Assembly (NCBI GenBank): GCA_003164135.1
Contig: PLSD01000018.1
Location: 1 to 61,065, forward strand
DNA length: 61,065 nucleotides
Reading direction: 5' to 3'
Source: Acetobacteraceae bacterium
GTDB taxonomy: Bacteria > Pseudomonadota > Alphaproteobacteria > Acetobacterales > Acetobacteraceae
Within the stretch, counting starts at the first letter, position 1. Each line of letters opens with the position of its first letter. The notes under the pieces are model-generated. The model was not told the DNA's origin. It saw only the letters and a program-made list of their open reading frames with translations, and ran no database searches. The translations under genes were made by a program, and so were the position numbers. Positions 7,333 to 15,942 of the stretch are shown in pieces.

Positions 7333-8781
7333 ATGAGCACACTTGATCCTACCGACTGGTCCGGGCTACGGGCTTTGGGGCATCGGATGATGGACGACAT
7401 GGTCGACCATCTGGCCGGCATTGCGGCGCAGCCGGTGTGGCGGCCGTTGCCTGATGAGATTCGCGCCGGGTTCTCCGCACCTTTGCCCGCCGAAGGCACC
7501 GCGCCGGAGAACGTGTACGCGGCGTTTCAGGCGAACATTCAGCCTTACGTCACCGGCAACACGCATCCGCGGTTCATGGGCTGGGTGCATGGCGGCGGCA
7601 ATCCGGTTTCCATGCTGGCCGAGTTGCTGGCCGGGGCGATGAATGCCAACTGCGGCGGGCGCAACCATGTTGGCATTGTGGTGGAGCGGCAGGTGATTGC
7701 CTGGGCAGCTGAGATGCTGGGCATGCCGGCACAAACCAGCGGCGTGCTGCTCACCGGCTCCTCCATGGCCAATTTCATCGCCGTGCTATGCGCCCGGTTC
7801 AAGGCGTTGGGCACGGATGCCCGCGCCAACGGGCTGCAAGGCGCCAAACTCACCGCCTACGCCAGCGCCGGGGTGCATCGTTGTGTGCCCAGCGCGCTGG
7901 ACATGGCCGGGCTTGGCATGCAGGCGCTGCGCAAAATCCCGGTGGACGCCGATTTCCGCATGGACCTTGAAGCCCTGCGCGCCACCATCGCCGCCGACCA
8001 AGCCGCCGGCTGCACCCCTTTCCTCATCGTCGGCACCGCAGGCTCGGTGGATGTCGGCGCGTTCGACGACATGGCCGCCCTCGCCGAAATTGCCAAAACC
8101 CATAACGCCTGGTTCCATGCCGACGCCGCTTTCGGCGCCCTCACCGCGCTCTCACCCACCCGCAAACACTTCCTCACCGGCATCGAACACGCCGACTCGG
8201 TGGCGTTTGACTTCCATAAATGGGCGCAGGTCACCTACGACGCCGGCTGCGTCCTCATCCGCGACCCCGAACTGCACAACGCCACCTTCGCCCAGGCCAC
8301 CAGCTACCTCGCCGCCGCCCCGCGCGGCCTCGCCGGCGGCCAACCCTGGCCGTGCGACCTCGGCCCAGACCTGTCTCGTGGTTTCCGCGCGTTAAAAGTC
8401 TGGATGACCCTCTCAGCCTACGGCAGCGAACAACTTGGCGGCGTGGTCGACACCACCTGCGACCTCGCGCAGCACTTGGCCGCCCGCATCACCGCCAGCA
8501 ACCGCCTGGAGCTGCTCGCCCCGGTCAAACTCAACATCGTCTGCTTCGCCATCGCGGGATTCACCGACGCCCAAACCGCCGATCTGGTCGCCGACCTCCA
8601 GGAATCGGGCCTCTTCGCGCCCTCCACCACCACCATCGGCGACCGCATGGCCATCCGCGCCGCCATCGTCAATCACCGCACCCAGCGGGCGGACGTCGGT
8701 GCCCTGGTGGACGAAATCCTCCGCCGCACTGCGGCCTTGACCTGCATCAATGACACCGCGCCCCCGCTTGCTACGCGGTAA
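7333..8781 (+). CDS. Group II PLP-dependent (aromatic) amino-acid decarboxylase
   Basis: A 482-residue enzyme of the DDC/TDC/GAD fold family. The PLP-binding Lys is in FDFHKWAQV and is preceded by the conserved WFHADAAFG (Asp-Ala contacting PLP). The start at 7333 (MSTLDPTDW) is preferred because further upstream codons lie in the repeat element. Family members decarboxylate L-Trp, L-Tyr, L-Phe or L-DOPA; diaminobutyrate or aspartate decarboxylases are alternatives, and the substrate cannot be read from sequence alone. The next gene starts about 20 bp downstream and may share its transcript. Confidence 0.85.
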   Translation: MSTLDPTDWSGLRALGHRMMDDMVDHLAGIAAQPVWRPLPDEIRAGFSAPLPAEGTAPENVYAAFQANIQPYVTGNTHPRFMGWVHGGGNPVSMLAELLAGAMNANCGGRNHVGIVVERQVIAWAAEMLGMPAQTSGVLLTGSSMANFIAVLCARFKALGTDARANGLQGAKLTAYASAGVHRCVPSALDMAGLGMQALRKIPVDADFRMDLEALRATIAADQAAGCTPFLIVGTAGSVDVGAFDDMAALAEIAKTHNAWFHADAAFGALTALSPTRKHFLTGIEHADSVAFDFHKWAQVTYDAGCVLIRDPELHNATFAQATSYLAAAPRGLAGGQPWPCDLGPDLSRGFRALKVWMTLSAYGSEQLGGVVDTTCDLAQHLAARITASNRLELLAPVKLNIVCFAIAGFTDAQTADLVADLQESGLFAPSTTTIGDRMAIRAAIVNHRTQRADVGALVDEILRRTAALTCINDTAPPLATR

Positions 8782-8802
8782 CGCCGCACAATGGGACTGA
8801 AC

Positions 8803-10059
8803 ATGACCGCCAGCGCCACCGACTACGACGTCATCATCATCGGCGCTGGCCCCGCTGGCCTGAGCCTCGCCGGCTCCCTCGCCGCCCAGGGCCGCAGCGT
8901 CGCGCTGGTGGAAAAACTTCCCCGCGAGGCCCTGGAATCCCCCGAATTCGACGGCCGTGACATCGCCCTCACCCACCGCTCGGTAGAGCTGCTGCGCGAG
9001 CTGGGCGCCTGGGCGCACATCCCCCCGGCCGACATCTCCCCCATGGGAGAGGCGCGGGTGCGCAACGGCAACTCCACCCATTCGCTGCGCTTCCAACCGC
9101 CGGGCACGCAATCGGAATTTCTCGGCCAGCTCGTGCCCAACCACATGATCCGCCGCGCCCTGTTCGCCGCTACCGCGGACCACCCCAACATCCACCTGCT
9201 GGCCAACACCGCCGCCACCGGCATCGTCACCGGCCCGGACTCCGCCAGCCTCAGCCTCGCCAATGGCACCCAGCTCACCGCCCGCCTCATCGTCGCCGCT
9301 GACACCCGCTTCTCCGAAATGCGCCGCCGCATGGGCATCACCGCCAAGATGCAGGATTTCGGCAAAACCATGCTGGTCTGCCGCATGGCGCACGAGCAAC
9401 CCCACAACAACATCGCCACCGAGTGGTTCGGCTTCGGCCAGACCATCGCCATCCTGCCGCTCAACGGCACCGAATCCCAACCCAACATGTGCTCCCTGGT
9501 CGTCACCCTCCCCGCCCGCCCAGGCGAGGCGCTGATGGCGCTCACCCCGGAAGCCTTCGCCACTGAAATCACCGAGCGCTACCAGCACCAGCTCGGCGCC
9601 ATGCAACTGGTCAGCACCCGCCACGCCTACCCGCTGGTCGCCGTCTACGCCGGCCGTTTCGCCGGTGAGCGCTTCGCTTTGGTGGGCGACGCCGCGGTCG
9701 GCATGCACCCCGTCACCGCGCACGGCTTCAACTTTGGCCTCTCCGGCCAGCACATCCTCGCCACCCTCATCGCCGAGGCCAGCGCCGCGGGCCAGGACAT
9801 CGGCGCCCCCAACGTCCTGCTCCGCTACGAGAGCCGCCACAGCCGCGCCACCCTGCCGCTCTACCTCGCCACCAACGCCACCGCCTTGCTCTACACCGAC
9901 GACCGCCCCCCCGCCCGCGCCCTGCGCGGCGCCGTCATCCGCGCCGGCGAACACCTGCCACTTGTGCGCCGCATGCTCTCCTCCGGCCTGATGAAAGGCG
10001 CCCCCGCCCGCTCACCGCCGCGCGCGCGCTTCTCTCCCCACGCTAAAACTCAGTTGTAA
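8803..10059 (+). CDS. ubiM: FAD-dependent ubiquinone-biosynthesis hydroxylase (UbiM-like)
   Basis: A flavoprotein monooxygenase of the UbiH/COQ6 family: dinucleotide fold GAGPAGLSLAGSLA at the N-terminus, and the FAD-ribityl motif FALVGDAAVGMHPVTAHGF near residue 290. The stretch FDGRDIALTHRSVELLRELG with LVPNHMIRRALF resembles UbiM, the alphaproteobacterial hydroxylase acting at C5 of the ubiquinone ring. ATG 8803 is preferred to ATG 8791 because GGGA precedes it. The C-terminus is Arg/Pro-rich. Assignment to UbiM rather than UbiH/UbiF is by motif resemblance; the family is secure. Confidence 0.75.
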   Translation: MTASATDYDVIIIGAGPAGLSLAGSLAAQGRSVALVEKLPREALESPEFDGRDIALTHRSVELLRELGAWAHIPPADISPMGEARVRNGNSTHSLRFQPPGTQSEFLGQLVPNHMIRRALFAATADHPNIHLLANTAATGIVTGPDSASLSLANGTQLTARLIVAADTRFSEMRRRMGITAKMQDFGKTMLVCRMAHEQPHNNIATEWFGFGQTIAILPLNGTESQPNMCSLVVTLPARPGEALMALTPEAFATEITERYQHQLGAMQLVSTRHAYPLVAVYAGRFAGERFALVGDAAVGMHPVTAHGFNFGLSGQHILATLIAEASAAGQDIGAPNVLLRYESRHSRATLPLYLATNATALLYTDDRPPARALRGAVIRAGEHLPLVRRMLSSGLMKGAPARSPPRARFSPHAKTQL

Positions 10060-10134
10060 ACGCCCCCGCCCCTGGCATAGACTCTCCCGGCGGCAGCCCA
10101 AAAATTCAACACGGGCGCCGGAAGATGGGGACAC

Positions 10135-10821
10135 ATGACCAAAGCACTCGAAAAACATCTCGCCGCCGCCCAACACGGCTTTCACCTGCCGCCCGGTGCA
10201 CGCGAAATCATCCTGCTCCGCCACGGCTCCACCGTGGGCGAGACCGTGCATACCCTCCCCTTCGGCGACATCATCCTCAACAACCCGCCCCTGCGGCCGG
10301 ACGGCCACGCCCAGGCCCACGCCGTTGCCGCCCGCCTGCGCCACGAGCCGATCACCCATATCTTCGTCACCAACCTGCAGCGCACCCACCAGACCGCCGC
10401 CCCGCTGGCCGCCCTCACGGGCCTCACCCCCATCGAAATCCCCGAGCTGCACGAGCTGCACATGGGCGAATGGGAGCATGACTTCATGGAAAAAGCCGCC
10501 GCGGGCCACCCGCTGGTCAAGCAAATGCTCGCCGAGGAGACCTGGGAGGTCATCCCCGGCACCGAGCCCACCCCCGCGTTTACCGCCCGCATCCGCGCCG
10601 GCATCGCCAAAATCACCGCCATCATGGCGGAAAACACCACGGCGGTCGCCGTCGTCCACGGCGGCGTCATCGGCAAAATCTGCCAGCAGGCCACCGGCAG
10701 CCGCCCCTTCGCCTTCTTCGCGCCGGACAACGCCTCCATCTCCCGCCTTATCGTGAACGCTGACGGCCACTGGTCCCTGCGCAGCTATAACGACACCGCC
10801 CACATGTCCGCCCGCTGGTAA
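10135..10821 (+). CDS. Histidine phosphatase family protein
   Basis: A 228-residue phosphoglycerate-mutase-like (histidine phosphatase) protein. The catalytic RHG motif occurs as IILLRHGSTVGE near residue 32, a second conserved Arg in TNLQRTHQTAAPL, the acid/base Glu in LHELHMGEWE, and the second catalytic His in VVHGGVIG. Members hydrolyse phosphate esters; the substrate is unknown here, and cofactor-dependent mutase activity is unlikely given the short length. It stands alone between the UbiM-like gene and the TetR regulator. Confidence 0.85.
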   Translation: MTKALEKHLAAAQHGFHLPPGAREIILLRHGSTVGETVHTLPFGDIILNNPPLRPDGHAQAHAVAARLRHEPITHIFVTNLQRTHQTAAPLAALTGLTPIEIPELHELHMGEWEHDFMEKAAAGHPLVKQMLAEETWEVIPGTEPTPAFTARIRAGIAKITAIMAENTTAVAVVHGGVIGKICQQATGSRPFAFFAPDNASISRLIVNADGHWSLRSYNDTAHMSARW

Positions 10822-10880
10822 CGCAACCCCTTGCAAAACCCCGGCGATCCCGGTCTATTCGGCCACTTGGCCCCGCATAA

Positions 10881-10896
10881 TCGACGGACGGATTTA
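10881..10896 (+). promoter_or_regulatory. Half-site resembling the cluster operator, before the TetR gene
   Basis: TCGACGGACGG lies 12-27 bases before the TetR ATG. Its first seven bases match the left half of the operator shared by the three promoters at 12.1, 19.4 and 20.9 kb; the right half is absent. It could serve weak autoregulation. Confidence 0.3.
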
Positions 10897-10907
10897 AGGT
10901 AACCAGC

Positions 10908-11627
10908 ATGGACTCTCCCCCCGCCCCCACCAAGCGCAAAGGCGGCCCGCGCCGCGACCTGATGGAGCGCGAACTGCTGGACTGCGCCGCCGAACTGTTC
11001 GCCGAAAAAGGTTTCGCCGGCACCAGCCTGCAGGACATCGCCAACGCCGCCGGCGTCGGCCGCACCACTTTGTACCACTACTTCGGCAGCAAGGATGATT
11101 TCCTCACCGCCCTGGTCGAAGACGTCACCGTCGCTGCCTCCAACGAATTGCGCGAACTCGCCCACGAACCCGGCGCCAGCTTCCACGCCCAGCTGCTCAA
11201 GGCGGCGGAAACCCTGGTCACCCGCCAGCTCGCCCGCGCCGTGCGCTTCAAAGTGCTGGACCGCGAGGAAAATCACCTCCCCACCCCGCTGTTCGAGCGC
11301 CATCAGGCCGGCAAGCGCGAGGTCCTCGCCAAAATCTCCGGCCTCATAAAATCCGGCATCCTCGCCGGCGAATTCCGCCCCGTCGACGCCAACATCGCCG
11401 CCCTGAGCTTCATCGGCATGTGCAACTGGACCGCCTGGTGGTTCAACCCAACCGCCAACAAATCCGCCGCCGAAGTCGCCGCCATCGTCGCCGGACTCGG
11501 CGTCAGCTCCCTGCTCAACCACACCCCCCCCACCGGCGGCGGCACCCCGCACGAAATCGTCCTCGGCATCCGCACCGAACTAGACCGGCTGGATCAGCTG
11601 CTCGCCGGCAGTGGCACCAAACGCTGA
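10908..11627 (+). CDS. TetR/AcrR-family transcriptional regulator
   Basis: A 239-residue regulator with the N-terminal TetR HTH: LLDCAAELFAEKGFAGTSLQ, then DIANAAGVGRTTLYHYFGSK, recognition helix included. The C-terminal ligand domain is not specific by eye. A Shine-Dalgarno (AAGGTAACC) precedes the ATG. Its 3' end overlaps the convergent thioesterase gene by 34 bp. The adjacent catabolic cluster has three promoters with a shared palindromic element, making this protein the obvious candidate to bind it, probably with an aromatic or acyl-CoA intermediate as inducer (inference). Confidence 0.88.
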   Translation: MDSPPAPTKRKGGPRRDLMERELLDCAAELFAEKGFAGTSLQDIANAAGVGRTTLYHYFGSKDDFLTALVEDVTVAASNELRELAHEPGASFHAQLLKAAETLVTRQLARAVRFKVLDREENHLPTPLFERHQAGKREVLAKISGLIKSGILAGEFRPVDANIAALSFIGMCNWTAWWFNPTANKSAAEVAAIVAGLGVSSLLNHTPPTGGGTPHEIVLGIRTELDRLDQLLAGSGTKR

Positions 11628-12031
11628 TATTCCTCCAACCGCTGCCGCAAAACATCCGGAATCGGCACTGAGCTCCTAACCGCCGCGTTGATGCACACGG
11701 GCGACAGCACCGCATTGAAACAGGCTGCCCCTGTATCGTCCTTGCCAACCACCTTCAGGTCAAAACTGCGCGTCCGCAGCGCCACCACGTACACCTCCAT
11801 GAAAAACGCCTGATCCGGCCACAGAGATTTATGAAACTCAAAATGCATCGCCTTCATCGGCGTGCCCAGCCCGAGCTCACCCAGCCGCTGTTGCAGCGGC
11901 CGCCCAAGCATCTCGGCCAGAAAATAATGAAACGCCTCGACCGCATAGTCCGCGAAGCGCGGCGTATAGACCACCCCCGCCGGGTCGCACTCCCCCCACG
12001 AAACGGTTTTATGCAAACATACAGCCGTCAT
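11594..12031 (-). CDS. Hotdog-fold acyl-CoA thioesterase (4HBT family)
   Basis: A 145-residue protein with the 4-hydroxybenzoyl-CoA thioesterase signature: WGECDPAGVVYTPRFADY contains the catalytic Asp. ATG 12031 is chosen because GGGGGAG precedes it; the frame is open upstream but that extension is not family-like. It hydrolyses acyl- or aroyl-CoA. It is divergent from the aryl-acid ligase with a 126-bp shared regulatory gap, so it may release a free acid at the end of a CoA-dependent step, as gentisyl-CoA thioesterases do in salicylyl-CoA pathways (inference). Confidence 0.85.
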   Translation of the reverse strand: MTAVCLHKTVSWGECDPAGVVYTPRFADYAVEAFHYFLAEMLGRPLQQRLGELGLGTPMKAMHFEFHKSLWPDQAFFMEVYVVALRTRSFDLKVVGKDDTGAACFNAVLSPVCINAAVRSSVPIPDVLRQRLEEYQRLVPLPASS

Positions 12032-12108
12032 CACGATCTCCCCCGACCCGCACGTTAGGTTTGCCCCCCAACCGCCGCAAGTATAATTTAACCATAAACG
12101 TCGAATCA

Positions 12109-12137
12109 TTGACACATCCGTCGACACCCCCGATAAT
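12109..12137 (+). promoter_or_regulatory. Promoter with cluster operator A, upstream of the aryl-acid ligase
   Basis: TTGACA (12109-12114), an exact 17-bp spacer and GATAAT (12132-12137) make a strong sigma-70 promoter 20 bp before the ligase ATG. The -35 box and spacer contain TTGACACATCCGTCGA (12109-12124), the reverse complement of the element seen at 19435-19450 and 20860-20875 with two substitutions. A regulator bound there would block the polymerase. An extra CGTCGA lies at 12099-12104. Confidence 0.7.
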
Positions 12138-12157
12138 TCCGCCCCAGGGAGAAAAAT

Positions 12158-13825
12158 ATGGTCGGCGTAAAACAGCCAATTCCAGGCGTGGTCTACCCCC
12201 CAGCCGAGCGTCTGCGCGCCTATCTGGCCGCCGGCGAACTGCCTGAAATCGGCCTCGCCGAAGCCCTCTGCCGCTCCTTCGCCACCCACGCCGCTCGCCC
12301 CGCCCTGCACAGTCCTGAAGGCAGCATCACCTACGCCGAGCTGGACAGCATCACCGACCGCCTCGCCGCCGCCTTCTGGTCACTCGGCCTGCAACCGCTC
12401 GACCGCGTACTCTTCCAATGCGGCAACTCGAAAGAACTCGTCTACGCGCTGGTCGGCTGCCTCAAAGCCGGACTCATCCCCGTCTGCACACTCCCCTCCC
12501 ACCGCGAGCGCGAAATCTCCTACCTCGGCAATCATACCGAAGCCCGCGCCCACATCGTGCACGACGACGACCCAAAATTCGACCTGATCGACTTTGCCCA
12601 AACCATGCGCGCGGAAATCTCCAGCATGCGCCACATCATTTCCCTGCGCGGCCAGCCCCGCCCTGGCATCTCCCGCCTGGAAGACCTCGCCGCATCCCAA
12701 AACGCCGCCACCGCCCACCATGCCGTGCGCGAACTCCCCCGCGACCCCTTCCAGGCCGGCATCTTCCAACTCTCCGGCGGCACCACCAGCATCCCCAAAG
12801 TCATCCCGCGCATGGCCAACGACTACCTCTTCAACATGCAGCGCACCGCCCAATGGCTCGGCTACGGCCCCTCCGACACGCTCTTCATGCCCATGCCGAT
12901 GATCCACAACGCCTGCATGATCTGCTTCCTCGGCCCCGCCCTCATCTCCGGCGCCGCCTTCGCCATCCCGCGCGACATGACCCCCGCCGCCTGGGGCGAA
13001 GTTTTCAACGCCCACCGCCCCACCTTCATCGGCCTCATCCGCGCCCTGCTGCCCCGCCTGGAAGCCATGCTCGATGAAGGCCACGCCAGCATCTCCAGCG
13101 TCCGCGCCTTCTGGAGCCCCGATGGCGCCCGCGTCTTCCGCGAAAAATTCCACCGCCCCACCTACGCCATGTTCGGCATGTCCGAGGGGCTGAACATGTA
13201 CACCAAAGCCACCGACCCGGACGAGATCATCGACACCTGCGTCGGCCGCCCCATCTCCTCTTGCGATGAAGTCCGCCTCGTGGAGCCCGGCACCAACCGC
13301 GAAGTCGGCTTCGACGAACCGGGTGAACTCACCTGCCGCGGCCCCTACACGCTGAGCGGCTACTACAACGCCCCCGAACGCAACCTGGAAGCTTTTACCC
13401 CCGACGGCTTCTACCGCTCCGGCGACCTGATGATAAAACGCCAGATCAACGGGGAGACCATCTACGCCTTCGCCGGCCGCGCCAAAGACATCGTCAGCCG
13501 CGGCCACGAAAAGGTAAATTGCGAGGAGCTCGAACACGCCCTCTCCACCCACCCCGCCGTCGCCGACTGCGCCATCGTCGGCATGCCCGACCCGCGCCTC
13601 GGCGAACGCATCTGCGCCTACATCGTCGCCAAACCCGGCCAAACCGCCCCCACCGTCGCGCAACTCGCCGACTACCTGCGCACCTACGGCCTCGCCAAAT
13701 TCAAATGGCCCGAACGCATCGAAGACGTCCCCTCGCTAAACCTGACCAAAGTCGGAAAGTTGGATAAAGCCGCCATGCGCCAAGACATCGCGCAAAAACT
13801 CGCGGCGGAAGCAGCCAACCCTTAA
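12158..13825 (+). CDS. Aryl-acid AMP ligase / acyl-CoA synthetase (EntE/DhbE-like)
   Basis: A 555-residue ANL-superfamily adenylating enzyme. The P-loop is FQLSGGTTSIPKVIPR, in the form typical of 2,3-dihydroxybenzoate, salicylate and cyclohexanecarboxylate ligases; GMSEG and FYRSGDLM are further ANL motifs. The hinge is GRAKDIVSRGHEKVN and the catalytic Lys is in LTKVGKLDKAAM. It activates a carboxylic acid with ATP and transfers it to CoA (or a carrier; no carrier protein is nearby). The promoter carries cluster operator A. Context with an aldolase and an aldehyde dehydrogenase suggests it activates the aromatic acid they produce. Confidence 0.88.
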   Translation: MVGVKQPIPGVVYPPAERLRAYLAAGELPEIGLAEALCRSFATHAARPALHSPEGSITYAELDSITDRLAAAFWSLGLQPLDRVLFQCGNSKELVYALVGCLKAGLIPVCTLPSHREREISYLGNHTEARAHIVHDDDPKFDLIDFAQTMRAEISSMRHIISLRGQPRPGISRLEDLAASQNAATAHHAVRELPRDPFQAGIFQLSGGTTSIPKVIPRMANDYLFNMQRTAQWLGYGPSDTLFMPMPMIHNACMICFLGPALISGAAFAIPRDMTPAAWGEVFNAHRPTFIGLIRALLPRLEAMLDEGHASISSVRAFWSPDGARVFREKFHRPTYAMFGMSEGLNMYTKATDPDEIIDTCVGRPISSCDEVRLVEPGTNREVGFDEPGELTCRGPYTLSGYYNAPERNLEAFTPDGFYRSGDLMIKRQINGETIYAFAGRAKDIVSRGHEKVNCEELEHALSTHPAVADCAIVGMPDPRLGERICAYIVAKPGQTAPTVAQLADYLRTYGLAKFKWPERIEDVPSLNLTKVGKLDKAAMRQDIAQKLAAEAANP

Positions 13826-14718
13826 ATTTTCGCGACCCGCAACGCCTCGCGTACCCGCCCGCCCGTCTGCGCACCGGGCAACTGCATGATTTCGCGCCCA
13901 GCTTCCAGCAACAGCGGCAAATCCACCCCCGTCGCCACATTCATCCCCTCGAACATCCACACCAAATCCTCAGTCGCGACATTCCCCGTCGCCCCCGGCG
14001 CGAACGGGCACCCGCCCAACCCAGCAGCGGAGGCATCAATCACCTCCACCCCCGCAGTCCACGCCGCAAACGCATTAGCCGCCCCCATGCCGTAGGTATC
14101 ATGCCCATGAAACGCCCAGCCCGGCACCTGCGGAAACCTTGCCATCGCCGCCGTGAACAGCGCCGCCACATGCCCCGGCGTTGCCCGCCCGGTGGTGTCG
14201 CACAAAGCGATTTCCGCATTCGGCTCCAGCGCCACCAACTCGTCCAGCAAATCCAACACCAACTGCGGCGCAATCTTCCCCACAAACGGACAATCAAACG
14301 ACGTCGCGATATTCAACCGGAACTTGATCCCCGCCGGCAGCATCGCCGCGATCTTCGCATAGTCGCGCACCGACTCCGCCGGCGTCCGCCGCACATTGTT
14401 CAGATTATGCCGCTCGGAAGCCGAGAGAAAAAACGCCACATGCCTCGCCCCGGCCGCCAGCGCCCGCTCGGTATGTTTTTGCGTCGGCACCAGCACCTGC
14501 GCATCCAGCCCCGGCAACGCCAACGCCGCCGCCAGCACTTCCACCGCATCCGCCAACTGCGGCACGGCATTCCCCACGAACGAGGTCACCTCAATCCGCC
14601 GCAGCCCCGCCGCGTAAAGTGCGCGCACAATCCTGATTTTTTCATCGGTCGGGATAAACGGCCCCACCGACTGAAACCCATCGCGTGGCGCCACCTCAAC
14701 AATCGTCACACCGCGCAT
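13822..14718 (-). CDS. Hydroxymethylglutaryl-CoA lyase family protein
   Basis: A 298-residue TIM-barrel lyase of the HMGL-like superfamily. VEVAPRDGFQS holds the metal/substrate Arg-Asp pair, FHGHDTYGMGAANAFAAW the His pair, and GLGGCPFAPGATGNVATED is the HMG-CoA-lyase loop with its catalytic Cys. It cleaves a 3-hydroxy-3-methyl acyl-CoA to a keto acid and acetyl-CoA; (R)-citramalyl-CoA lyase activity is a known alternative in this fold. The ATG overlaps the stop of the upstream CoA-transferase (TGATG), so the two are translationally coupled. Its 3' end overlaps the ligase stop. Confidence 0.88.
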   Translation of the reverse strand: MRGVTIVEVAPRDGFQSVGPFIPTDEKIRIVRALYAAGLRRIEVTSFVGNAVPQLADAVEVLAAALALPGLDAQVLVPTQKHTERALAAGARHVAFFLSASERHNLNNVRRTPAESVRDYAKIAAMLPAGIKFRLNIATSFDCPFVGKIAPQLVLDLLDELVALEPNAEIALCDTTGRATPGHVAALFTAAMARFPQVPGWAFHGHDTYGMGAANAFAAWTAGVEVIDASAAGLGGCPFAPGATGNVATEDLVWMFEGMNVATGVDLPLLLEAGREIMQLPGAQTGGRVREALRVAKI

Positions 14719-15929
14719 CAAATCACCCCTTCCGCCCGCAACGCGGCAATTTCCGCTTCCGGCAGCCCCAGCAGCCCGCCATAAACCTCATCGTTATGCG
14801 CGCCGATCCGCGGCCCGGTCCACCTCACCGTCCCCGGCGCTTCCGGCACATGCGGCACAATACCCGGATGCAGCACTTCGGTGCCAAACCACCCATCCTC
14901 CACCCGCCGCACCATGCCGCGCGCGATATACTGCGGGTCCGCCGCGCAATCGGCCGCCGTATACGCCTTGCTGCTCGGAATATCCGCCTCGTTCAACCGC
15001 GCCAGCAGCTCTTGCGCATCGAGCTTACGCGTCCACTGCGTAATCAGCGCATCCAGCGCCGCCACGTTTTCCACCCGCGCCTTGTTGCCCTGGTAGCACG
15101 CCATCTCCGCCAGCTCCGGCTGCCCCATCGCCTTCGCCAATTTAGCAAACAGCGGCTCGGAATTCGCCCCAATCAGCACCCAACAACCATCCCGGCTCGG
15201 ATACGCATTGCTCGGCGCCGCCGTCGCCAGTCCACCACCCGAGGGCTCGCGGATTTTCCCCAACGCCCCATATTCCGGCAACAGCCCTTCCATCAGGCTC
15301 AGCACGCTCTCCGTCAGCGCCGCATCCACCGTGCGCGCCTGGCCATCGCCCCCCACCCGGTCGCGGTGCCACAGCGCCGCCATCAGCCCAAACGCCGCAT
15401 AAATCCCGGAAATAGAGTCCCCAATGCTCACCCCCACCCGCACCGGCGGCAGGACAGAAATCCCCGGCGGATGGTTGGTCAAATACCGTAATCCCCCAAT
15501 CGCCTCACCAATCACGCCAAACGCCGCGCGGTCCCGGTACGGCCCATCCTGCCCATAGCCCGAAATATGCGTAATAATCAGCCCCGGCTTCACGCCGCGC
15601 ATCACCGCAGGCCCCAGGCCCAATTTCTCCAAATGCCCCGGCCTAAAATTCTCCACCACCGCATCGCACTGCGCCACCAGCCGCAGCACCAGCGCGCGCC
15701 CTTTTTCGCTCTTCAAATCCAGCGTCACACACCTTTTGTTGCGCCCATGCACGGACCACCACAGCGAGTGCCCGTCCACCATATCGCCCCACTGGCGCAC
15801 CGGGTCGCCCTGCTTGGGCTCCACCTTGATAACATCGGCCCCCAGATCCGCCAGCAGCCGCGTACAAAAAGGTGCCGCCACAAAATGCCCGAGTTCCAGA
15901 ATCCGCAGGCCCTCAAGCGGTGTCTTCAA
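14718..15929 (-). CDS. Family III (CaiB/BaiF) CoA-transferase
   Basis: A 403-residue class III CoA-transferase. The N-terminus GLRILELGHFVAAPFCTRLL, then DLGADVIKVEP, and the central VSIGDSISGIYAAFG with its conserved catalytic Asp are diagnostic. These enzymes move CoA between carboxylic acids, often from succinyl-CoA. The start is TTG at 15929, preceded by GAGGGAG further upstream; an ATG is not available nearby. Coupling with the HMG-CoA-lyase-like gene suggests the pair activates and then cleaves one hydroxy diacid. Confidence 0.88.
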   Translation of the reverse strand: MKTPLEGLRILELGHFVAAPFCTRLLADLGADVIKVEPKQGDPVRQWGDMVDGHSLWWSVHGRNKRCVTLDLKSEKGRALVLRLVAQCDAVVENFRPGHLEKLGLGPAVMRGVKPGLIITHISGYGQDGPYRDRAAFGVIGEAIGGLRYLTNHPPGISVLPPVRVGVSIGDSISGIYAAFGLMAALWHRDRVGGDGQARTVDAALTESVLSLMEGLLPEYGALGKIREPSGGGLATAAPSNAYPSRDGCWVLIGANSEPLFAKLAKAMGQPELAEMACYQGNKARVENVAALDALITQWTRKLDAQELLARLNEADIPSSKAYTAADCAADPQYIARGMVRRVEDGWFGTEVLHPGIVPHVPEAPGTVRWTGPRIGAHNDEVYGGLLGLPEAEIAALRAEGVI

Positions 15930-15942
15930 AACCTAGTCTCCC

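Noticed and set aside
8413..9954. Long Gly/Ala-rich minus-strand frame (513 codons)
   Set aside because: Covers the decarboxylase and UbiM-like genes in antisense; composition is that of a GC-rich shadow.
12380..13663. 427-codon minus-strand frame opposite the aryl-acid ligase
   Set aside because: GC-skew shadow; the plus frame has all ANL motifs.
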